From NCBI GenBank assembly GCA_946699065.1, contig CAMPDV010000008.1, forward strand, positions 682,001-746,000: a stretch of 64,000 bases of DNA. The letters run 5' to 3'. A program made the translations under genes and the position numbers. The notes under the pieces are model-generated. The model was given only the letters and a program-made list of their open reading frames with translations. It was not told where the DNA came from and made no database searches. Below, piece after piece: positions 51,209 to 60,227 of this stretch; positions within the stretch are counted from its first letter, which is position 1; every line of letters starts with the position of its first letter. This DNA is from Loxodes magnus. Taxonomy: Eukaryota > Ciliophora > Karyorelictea > Loxodida > Loxodidae.

Positions 51209-52117
51209 ATGTAAAAAGAGCATACTAAAGATTACTTGGAACATAGAAGAAATTAAAGTAGCATTATTGATCCTAAAAGATAAACTGCTATTTTATATAT
51301 CAAGCTTAATAAATCCACTGCTTTTAGAATCTAGAGGAGCAAAACTGCGAAGAGAATTAGATAATGCTCAAGTTCTTAGAGAGAGAGATAAAATTCAACT
51401 ACTGAGTCCTTAGTTAGGAAGATTGATAAAGAATAATTAAGTATAAAGAGAAGTAACTTAACTGAAAGGCTATCACGAGGATAGCCTATTGATTGGTAAG
51501 AATTTAAAGTTATCTACAATTTGCAAACTCCAAAAGGAAAGAAAATATAAGGAAACCCATCTCTGGTAAAAGGTGTGAAAGGGAATAAATTAAGAATGAC
51601 ATTTAGAGGAGAGGATTACTTATAATAAGATGTGAGAACAGCTTTTAAAATAAAACGGATACAGGTAGAGGCAGCAGGTCCAGATCCTAGAATTTGCTAG
51701 AATCATTTAGTTAAAGCTTTAAAGAATAATAATGCTTTTGGAGTGATAGAGGAAAGGTATTTACGTAGAGGATATATGGACTATATCTAATAGAATTATA
51801 ATACAAAAGCTAATACATTCATGATAGATGATGGCAAAAAAAAGGAATAAATAGCTTCAAATAATGTATAAAGTATCAAAAGAATGAAAAGTTAAATAAC
51901 CAAAATTCTAGAGCAAACAAACTTAAGTAAAGCATATGATGAATTTTTGCAACAAAAGTAGGGGAAAATTAAATTTAAGACTCTCACCTCTTAAGATTAT
52001 AAAAAAGAATTGAATTTAGATAAAGCAGATAAAAGCTAAAGCATTAATTTATAAAAAAGTAGAGGGAAACATTTAAGAAGTTTAAGTGAGAACAGATTTG
52101 GCAGGACAGTTCTTTAA
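51209..52117 (+). CDS. unidentified basic protein, ends unresolved
   Basis: From MQKEHTKDYLEHRRN at 51209 the frame carries clearly coding-type codons for about 300 residues. It is very basic and Lys/Gln/Arg-rich, with blocks such as DWQEFKVIYNLQTPKGKK, GPDPRICQNHLVKALKNN and EERYLRRGYMDYIQ. No known domain is recognised. The start is uncertain, because the same frame is open back to 50867 apart from two TGAs. The 3' end is also unresolved. There is no in-frame TGA until well beyond 53000, inside the antisense NBR1-like gene, so a short intron near the end must change the frame or the stop was missed. The end coordinate is where coding-like composition fades. Confidence 0.5.
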
Positions 52118-52747
52118 TATAAAAAACTTTATTTATCTCACTTATACTCTAGCTTATGCAAACACTAAATTCTGTTAAAATAGTGTATTTTTCAAGTTAG
52201 TTACTTCTAAAATCGTTTACCAATTAGGTAAAAATGCTATTAATTTAAAATAAGCTTAAAATATAAAATTCATAGTATCTCTTTTTAAATTAGAATCTTT
52301 GCTAATTTATCAAGAAAGTACCTTATAATTACTTAGCTTTTGCTTTATTTGTTTAATGAAGCAGTATCCAAATTTTAATACTTTTTTCATATATAAAATT
52401 AAAGAATACATATAGATAATTAAATTAAAGCATTAGTAAGCTTTATTTTAAAATAATCACTTAAGTAACTTCAGCTTAAAATCGTTATTAAGTAACTATA
52501 TGCTAGGACATAGGTTATCTATATATTGTAAAAGGTTATTTTGAATATATCTCTAGTAAAAATTAATTTCGCATAGATGGAGAAGGTGAGCATAAATTTT
52601 AAAACAAGTGACTTAAATGGTAAAAACTTTAGATTTACTACTCTTACTTGGTATTAATAATAAGGTATAGACATAGAAATGATAAAGTAAACTTAGAAAA
52701 TAGAGATTGAAAAAAGGTTTTAGATTACTGTATAATTTTTAAATCTT
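52118..52747. other. gap between convergent genes
   Basis: The last coding-like codons of the plus gene and the stop of the minus gene flank this AT-rich stretch, so it should contain two transcript ends. No repeat or other gene is seen. Confidence 0.4.
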
Positions 52748-54508
52748 TCAATTTCTATGATTTAAGCTTTGCACTTTCTAAGAAAATTCTGCGAAATTTT
52801 AACTTTCAGTCCTTAGTTTCACAATATAACTTTCTTAATTTTTTAAATTTGGATCAAAATTAATCACATTAACAACTTCATAGGCTTGTTGAAAGTCAAT
52901 TTTGTATTGTGTTCTTATTCTCTCGATTTCAGGAGTTTCATCTCCTAAAACTACATAAGATATTTCTAAAATAGGACCAAAAAAGCAATTGTTATGGGTG
53001 AATCTTCACTTGCTTCTTACTGGTCCTTAACTCATCTGGGCTTTAGATTTCAATTATATTTCAGTAATTGTAGCAGCTTTGATATTTGTAACTTATATGA
53101 AAATATTAGGATCTTCTAAGTTTTTCAAAACACAATGTGGCCAGTCAAAGCTAGACTAATTATTTAATGTTAAATCTATTTAAAAATTCTAGCCTGCTAC
53201 GACTGTAGGTTAGGTTTTCTGCGTTAATTTGAATTAAGGCTATTTAAATTCGCATATTTTCTATACATAATCGCTTATTCTTTTACCTTTCTTGAAGATA
53301 TAGAAATCAAAATTAAAGTTGATAACTTCTTATTCTTCTTGATAGTCCATAATGGAAGGAATTAATATTTCATCAAAGTTAGGTGTTATTTCTTCATTGG
53401 GATTGGTTGCTTTTTATATTATGTAAGAGAAACTATCTTATTACTTAACTCTTAAGGAAACTTCATTCTCAATTCATCCTATATTACTTATGTTTTTTAA
53501 CTAAACTTTAAAAGCAATTTTCATTCCAGGCCAATAATTATTAAATGGTTTTTTCATTACTGACAAAATTTAAGCTTCATAAGGTTCTGAAAGAGGGTAA
53601 ATTGAACTTGGTTGAATGACTTAATTTGGCATATAACTTTCCTTTCTAAGATTAGTTGGCTACTATAATGAAACCTATGAAGGGAGAATTTGCAACTGTT
53701 CAGCACTTTTCCTCGTTTTGCTATTTTACTACACTAACTTCATGAATTGCTAGTTCTAACTTAGCCTCTAACTAAGCTGCTGAGTTACAAGGCCGATTAA
53801 CTCACTTTGCTAAAAATTCTAAATCTAATAAGTTGTAGCTTCATTAATCTCTTTTTGTTTTAACTCTATTTAAGTTACTCTTTAGTTCAATTGCTTAATC
53901 TGTTCGAGTATTTAATTAGTCTGTCTTATAAAGTCTTCTTCCAATTACTTAGTTCAGTTAGGCCTTGCGATCTTAACCTTGCACTAAATCATTTTATTTT
54001 AATTCTAAATTAGCACTTTATTTTGCTTCATTTCTTGGTACTTACTTTCTGAGTCAATTATTTCAAACTTATTATCCATTCATTATGCTTCTATAGTAAA
54101 ATCTTTATTTTATAAACTTGGAACTTATGAAACAATTTTGCTTTTAAAATCCTAAAAATTCTAGGGAGCACTTAGAGTAAATTCGGGTGAGTTATCTACA
54201 CTTATCTAGATTCAATTTTCTAAATAAGGAATCGTAGATTACTCGTAACTAACAACAATATCAATATTATCAACCGCCTTTTCATAAGCTCTTTTAAGTT
54301 AGTTATTGTTAAATATATCTTATCTCTTTGACTATTCATACGGAAGGGAGTACCAAAATTCCCATGTTGCTCCTTTTATTCCAGTTTACTATTCTGCCAT
54401 CTTCTCTAGTTCATTAAGAGTATTAGGAGGATAAGGAAGCTTTTTTTTCTCATTTCCCCTAAAAGAAAGTACTAAATGGACAGTTCCTGGAAATGTCTAA
54501 GTTTGCAT
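52748..54508 (-). CDS. NBR1-like protein: PB1-like N terminus and Ig-like (FW) domain, 586 aa
   Basis: Unspliced from ATG 54508 to TGA 52748-52750 (1761 nt). Residues about 6-85 resemble a PB1 domain (TVHLVLSFRGNEKKKLPYP; LNELEKMAEQQTG; AYEKAVDNIDIVVSYE). The centre is Gln-rich coiled coil (QTNQILEQIKQLNQ). The C-terminal half begins NNYWPGMKIAFKVQLKN and continues SNIGWIENEVSLRV, as in the Ig-like FW domain of NBR1/ILRUN proteins, where a conserved Trp lies in this loop. A second beta-rich stretch with SSFDWPHCVL follows. NBR1 proteins are selective-autophagy receptors. I see neither a ZZ zinc finger nor a clear LIR or UBA, so the autophagy role is inference. Internal TGA is Trp in ENWIQI, PNWTKQL, IGWIE and SKWRF. 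Confidence 0.6.
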
Positions 54509-54556
54509 ATTTATTATAAAAATAAATGAAAATAATTTTAAATTAAGATCTTCTAT

Positions 54557-55288
54557 TCAATCTTAAAAGAACTAAATTATACTGTAATTATAATTATAAC
54601 AAATTCTAATCTTTATCCTTACTGGCCCTATTTTTATTTTTTTATATTATCTCACTCCTTATTCTTACTGATTCTGTAAGATTGACAATAAATTCTCTTA
54701 TATTATTACTTATTCTTGAAACTTCTTAATTTTGTAATTAACATCCAGGATTTCGTTTATGACATTGATTTTGCTTTAGAAATAAGTAGCCAAATAGTTT
54801 AAGATGATTTTTACAGCAATGCTTTAGTAAATCATATGCTAATTTAGTTATTTAGTAGTCTATAGTATTCTTTAATGAAAAAGATATAGTAAGTCTAGTA
54901 ATTCCTTCTTATTTTCAGGTAATTATTCGAAGATTTCTTCTCTTTAGATAATAGAATCTTCATTTAAATCATTGCATTTCTATACTTCGCTATAACCATG
55001 CAATGAAATACATTTCCTCTTTGAAAAACTCCTTCTTATGCGCAATAAAATTACAGGGTAGCAATAGATGCTCTTTAAATAGGACTTAATTTATTTGGCA
55101 AAATCTATAAATTTAGTTAAAACTTTAGCTAATTCATTATAGTTGTATTTTATTTGAATTTATCTTTTCTCTATAAAGCTTATCGAAAGGATTAAAAAAT
55201 TGCTTGACCATAAAACATTTAGATACAAAAAATTAAGTATTAGGGTATATAACTATTTATAGGCTTTATACTAGTATAATCATTTCAT
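54557..55288 (-). CDS. possible protein upstream of the NBR1-like gene, 243 aa
   Basis: Minus frame from ATG 55288 to TGA 54557-54559, only 48 bp before the NBR1-like start. After one TGA at codon 3 it has no TGA for about 240 codons. The middle (KCISLHGYSEVQKCNDLNE; REEIFEQLPENKKELLDLL) has acidic residues and Cys/His spacing that look like real protein. The ends are Ile/Tyr/Asn-rich and AT-driven. No family is recognised. It may be part of a longer spliced gene extending upstream. Confidence 0.33.
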
Positions 55289-55937
55289 TATGCATTAAGT
55301 TTTTAGGTAGCAATAAAGATATTCTTTAACTTCTGATCTAGCTTGAAAAATTACTCATTTTAAGTATTAGCCATTTAAATAAAGCTATACTCTATATAGA
55401 TTGCTAGCTTCATTGTATTCTCAATGTTTTATTTTCCATTTAATATTATAAATAAGCAAATCTTCGCTTAGTACTACTTTTTCATATGTCTCTTTTGTCA
55501 AAAAAAGGATTATTTTATTTCAGCTTCCTTTATTTATAATATGGTTGAATAATATTAATTAAAGAGATACAAAATGCATTATACTAAAACTATTTTGCTG
55601 CTTAAGAAATTAATATGCCTACATTCTTTTATCAGTGACTCAAGTACTCTAGATACCTTTAAATCTAATTGCAGTTATAATAATTCCTAATGATTAAATA
55701 TCTCAATTAATTGAAAAAGCTATTTTGCTCACGAGCAAAAAAACTTTAGATCTAAATTTTAATGATTAATATTATAATATCGATAAAAGTAAAAGGCATA
55801 TTTGACTTAATAATATTGTAAAACAATGATTAAGAAATATAATTACTTTATTATAGATAAATAGTAACCTTTTAATTTATTAAGCTATTTTGCTTTTTTA
55901 CTTATTCAATCTAAATTTTCATTTTGTACTATTTCTA
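55289..55937. other. intergenic, AT-rich
   Basis: The frame of the preceding candidate stays readable here only by treating several TGAs as Trp. I see no independent support for coding. Confidence 0.3.
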
Positions 55938-56297
55938 TCAATGAAAATGGACTATCGTATTTTATAGTTATATTTTACAAATACAAAAACAAAATTAAAT
56001 GTTTGCTATTCTTGGAGGTATTTCAACTTCTTTCCCACCAGCCTATAAATTGTTATAGAGGCTAAATATAAAAGTTTAAATGCCTCTACAAATTTTCTCC
56101 TTGATATGCATACTTTCACTAAGGTATCCATTCGTCTACTTAATGATTGGTATCTTTGATTATTTATATTTTTCCAAATTTGTTGCAATATAATCTTCTC
56201 TTTCTCTTTTTAGTTATTTTTGTATATTCTTTCTATTATCCAACTTCTTCTAGTAGTTTCAATATTCTTATTTAAGAATTTCCAGCGCCTTTTCCAT
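55938..56297 (-). CDS. small helical protein, 119 aa, unidentified
   Basis: ATG 56297 to TGA 55938-55940, uninterrupted. The first 60 residues are highly charged helix (MEKALEILKQEYWNYQKKL; KQLKREREDYIATNLEKY). They are followed by SKIPIIKQTNGYLSESMHIKE and AGGKEVEIPPRIANI. The last 20 residues (QFCFCICKIQ) become AT-biased, so an unseen intron may change the C terminus. One Trp is TGA. I recognise no family. It lies just downstream of the 31-bp hairpin motif copy 2. Confidence 0.5.
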
Positions 56298-56346
56298 AGA
56301 TGTGTTCGAGAGTTATAAATAAAATAAATAAATAAAAATGATTATA

Positions 56347-56377
56347 GAGCGCGTAGCACCTCATTGGCGCGTAGCTC
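56347..56377 (+). repeat. 31-bp hairpin-like motif, copy 2
   Basis: It begins GAGCGCGTAGCACCTCA and ends GCGCGTAGCTC, with pairable ends (GAGC with GCTC). It matches copy 1 at 8738 in length and at about 21 of 31 positions. Differences in the arms are partly compensatory. It lies between two minus-strand genes, 50 bp from each. Confidence 0.5.
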
Positions 56378-56426
56378 TTTGAGTATTAATATTTAATATT
56401 AAAAAAGTGTTCTCAAAAGCTTGATT

Positions 56427-57313
56427 TCATTCTTTTCGTCCATAGAGTCTCTACAGCTTCTCCAAATGGGGAATCTTCTTATTAAAAATTAGTCTTAAAT
56501 CTTGAGTTAAATGCTTCAGTCTTCTTGAATAAGGTCCAAATAAGAATTAATTATTAAGTTATTAATTAGAAGACCCGTCAGTCAAACTTTCATACTGATA
56601 AAGAGAACTCTCGGGGTAAATTAGGCATGTCTCAACAGAGTTTATCCACCCTTCCCCGTGGTTACATCTAGTGTGAAGTTACTCGCAATGCAGTAAAAAT
56701 TACATCAGATTACCTACTTGTTCTCCTGACGCAGCCGACATCCATTTAATATAATAATAGCATTTTTTTGCTTCTCGTTTATATCTAAATCATGAGCCAT
56801 TTTCTCCTTCGATTATAATTGAATCATTTCCTTGTTCTAGTAATTCCATTTAACGCTGCAATTTTTGCTAGTTTTCTTCAATTTTTTCTATGTTATTGAC
56901 CAGTTTTTTTTGCTTTTATTATTAGTGTTATGATTAATTGTTCTGGTCTTACGAAATACTTCAAAATTCGTTAAGGTTTCTTTCTTAGATCGTGATTCTA
57001 AATTCTATTTCCTTTGAAATTTCGAGCTTTTCCTTAAAATTCTTATTGTCTTTCTTCAATTTTTTTACCTCTTCCTGGAGGTCAACACTACTTTAATCAG
57101 CTAATCGTAGCTTATTTATTATTATGTGATGAGATTGTAGATTTCCGAGCGCATTATATTTTTAGTCTATTTCCTAGGCTTTTCTTCAAAGGCGGGAGAC
57201 TCATCCTGATGGATGTCCTTTTTTTACTCTTTTCCTGGTCCTAGCATTTCTAGGATGTATTTAACTCCTGCCTTTATTGTAGCCACAAAGAATCCTTTTT
57301 TGAATCCTGACAT
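56427..57313 (-). CDS. coiled-coil protein of the gag-like N-terminal family, copy B, about 289 aa
   Basis: ATG 57313 (MSGFKKGFFVATIKAG) to TGA 56427-56429. The first 40 residues and the rest lie in different frames. A 17-nt intron at 57184-57200 (GTCTCCCGCCTTTGAAG) joins them with exact length, although its GTCT donor is unusual here. After the start comes a long coiled coil (DLQEEVKKLKKDNKNFKEKL; IEKIEENQQKLQRQ). A C-terminal domain of about 110 residues (SAASGEQVGNLMQFLLHCEQ, HTRCNHGEGWINSVETC, LIYPESSLYQYESL) follows. It has Cys and His but no CCHC knuckle, and a noticeably higher GC content than its surroundings. The Met-x-Gly-x-Lys-x-Gly-Phe start is shared with the proteins at 31344-32115 and 58704, which suggests a dispersed family. 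Function unknown. Confidence 0.58.
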
Positions 57314-57840
57314 GTTATTTCTATTGTTATATTTTAACATTCTGTAGGATTGATTGTTTTTTGCTTAATTAAGGCAGACATTTCTTGGTTATTGTTTTTA
57401 TCAAATTATGAAAGATTTTTCCATAATTAAAAAAAAAGGTTAGATTAGAAATGTTTCCCTTTTATTCTTCAAAGAAATTTTAAAGTGTAAAATATTTCTA
57501 TTTTTATAAAATAGAACTAAAATTACTATTTAACTAATTTATATTTAGAGTATTGGTAGCTGAAAATTTAATAATGATATTCAATTTTTAGGAAATTGCT
57601 ATAAAAAATTAGTAGCAATTCTTCTTTACTAACACTTACTCATTTACTTGGCAAAGTCTATTTTTTAAGAATAAAAATCATAAGAGTATAAAATAAAGAA
57701 ATTATCTTAAAATGGAAAATAAGGAAGATAATAAATGAATTTATTGTTAGATCCTTTCTTTTAATTATAACTATTTTATAAAGGAGTTAAAGTAAAAAAT
57801 TATAAATACTATAATTAAATTAAAATATTCTTGACTTTCG
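57314..57840. other. AT-rich spacer between copies B and C
   Basis: Nothing supported; long A/T runs. Confidence 0.4.
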
Positions 57841-58704
57841 ACTAGAAATTAAAAAACTTTACAACGTCTGAAAGGTTCTCCTTTCTCAAATAGTTCATAT
57901 GTATCCATTTGATGATTCTTGCTTTCTCTGTCAAATCTTCCCATCGCTTGATTAAAACAAAGAAGTTGCTTTACGTCAGACCGATTTTCAGACTTTTCTT
58001 CCTGTTTTCTCTTGCTACGGATATTTACGTCTTAGGTACCATCGAATTTTGTAAATGTTGTATAATTTTCTAATTTCTTTAGATTTTAATTCTTTTAATT
58101 CTTTTTGTTCTTTTACTCTTTTCTATATTTCCATTAGAGCAAAACCACTCTATTAGGATTCTTTTCAGATTATTACAGCTTTCTCTAAATCTCTTTATTA
58201 ATTTAATCTTGCCTGGCCCAGTTTTTTTCGTCTTGTTCTTGCAAAATGCAATATAGTTTTCCATTATCTGAATTCTTTCTCCGAATATTTTTTTCATGTT
58301 ACATTTCTAAATTTTCCGCCAAAGTTAGATTCATCAGCTTCAATGGCTTTTTAGCTTCTTATTTATGTTTATTTGTTCTTCTTCCAATGTTTGAACTCTT
58401 GTTATTAGTGTTCATATTAGGTCAAGCATCTAAATTGGCTTCATGCTTTCTATGGCCTTCTCGTCCAAATCGTTCCAATTTGTTCCGGCATTAAAGTCGC
58501 TTATTCCTTGTTATTAAAGGTGGGTTTTTTAATTCCTTTGGCAGTTGTTCAATTTTTCCCACCTATGATTATTTTCTCTTTTCAGATGTGAGTTAGGAGA
58601 GTGCCACGCATATGGAGTTTTTATAGCCTAGCCCCTTTACTTTGAGCCTTAGCCATCTTTTGTTCTTCCTTCCCCAAGAGAAATCCAACTTTAATTCCTT
58701 CCAT
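57841..58704 (-). pseudogene. degenerate or multiply spliced member of the same family, copy C
   Basis: It starts MEGIKVGFLLGKEEQKMAKA at ATG 58704. Coding-like sequence then moves between frames: DFNAGTNWNDLDEKAIESM and LITRVQTLEEEQIN in one, LQEQDEKNWARQDQINKE in another, VKEQKELKELKSKEIRKL in the first, and TKFDGTQDVNIRSKRKQEEK plus QAMGRFDRESKNHQMDTYEL in the other again. At least three frame changes are needed, and I could not find a consistent set of short GT-AG introns. I therefore favour a decayed copy, but a spliced gene with 30-nt introns is not excluded. Coiled-coil content and N-terminal block link it to copies B and D. Confidence 0.4.
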
Positions 58705-60227
58705 GTAATTATAAATGTTATAAATACAAAATTTTATAAAATGCAATTATAAATAAAGGATACATTTCTTCTTTACGCCATTTAATTCATTTTGAAGCCG
58801 TGTTTTAGGTTAAGTATTTTAGCAAAATTGCTATTCTCTGAAATGATTTTCTCAATTAAATACAGGATGACAGTAGTAAAATAGATGCTTTAGTGTATAA
58901 ATGTATTTATATAAAAGATTGCAATATTAATTAAGATTATTTTAATCTGTTGCTTTATATATAAATATTCTTCATCAGATTAAATAAGCTAAATGAAACA
59001 TAATTTTCAGCTTTTAGTTATATTTTAAATTAGGAAAAGCCAATGTTTGGAACTACATATGATAGCATTAAATTTAAGCTTATAAAATGCTTTATATTAA
59101 ATTTATTTCTTAAGAGAGTGATTTTATGTCTGTCTACTTTTATCAGTGAATAATCGTTCTAGATACTCTTGAATCTAAATGTGGTTATTCTATTTAATAA
59201 TGACTGAATTGGAAGATGAACGAAAAAAGTTTATTTAATTGATTTAAAAATATTTAGATTTATATAACCAGATTAAAATATGTAATATTCTCTAAAGTAA
59301 TTAGGTATATTATGACTTTATAATTTACTATTTAAGATATCAAATTTGAAAAGTTAACTACCATAAATTTATTAAAATATCAAGCTAAAAATTTTATTAG
59401 GTAAATTGATTTCTTTATTAAATTCAATAGTAAAATCCTTATAAATCTTAATTCTTGACTTTAATTAGCTTATTAATCTAAAAAATTGCATAATTTAATT
59501 ATTCTTCTAGATCATTATTATAGAAGCTATTCTCGTTGTCTACGTTTAAAATAAGCTATAAAGCATATGATTTTTAGTATTATATATATGACTCTATTTA
59601 CATAATATTTAGTTGTTATCATAGCATTGCTTTTGAAATCTGAGGGTGTTTAATTATTTTACGAGCTAATACTTATAGAGCAAGCGAGCTAACTAGATAA
59701 ATTCTTTCTATTCAAGGTTTGATAATTTTCAAGCAAAAGAGGTTTATTTTACTTGTCAATCTTCATATTTTGAAGATTTAAAACTTAGGAATAAATTTCT
59801 TAAGTTAATTGTTAATTTTTAGATTGCTTTGCTAATTTCAGGGTTTTCGAGGTACTATGTCTTATAATGATAGGGTGAAAATCCAAAGTCACTTTTTGAT
59901 GTAATTTCTGCTTTTTCTAGTTTCAGGAATTTAAGAAATTATCAAGATAGTGTAAGCTGTAAAAGGATTAATATTGATTAGCATTCTAAGAGCTTATAAG
60001 CATATTAAGCCAGATTTGTAATTTAAAATTAATAGTTAGAAGAGTTGATTAAAGCTTTGCTTTTGTGCTAAATGAAGATAGTAAAAAGTAAGAGCTATAA
60101 ATCATTTTAGGGTATAAATAGATGTTTAAAGAAAAGTCTTTTAAACATTAAATAAAAAATGTGGAGTGAAACTTCTTAATAAAGCTAATCAAGTTAGTTC
60201 TGCTTAAAACAAACATTTGACACTTTG
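58705..60227. other. intergenic, AT-rich
   Basis: About 1.5 kb without a supported gene or repeat. Confidence 0.4.

Noticed and set aside
55289..55640. Upstream continuation of the 54557-55288 frame to about residue 340
   Set aside because: It stays open only by reading several TGAs as Trp, at about the density expected by chance in AT-rich DNA.
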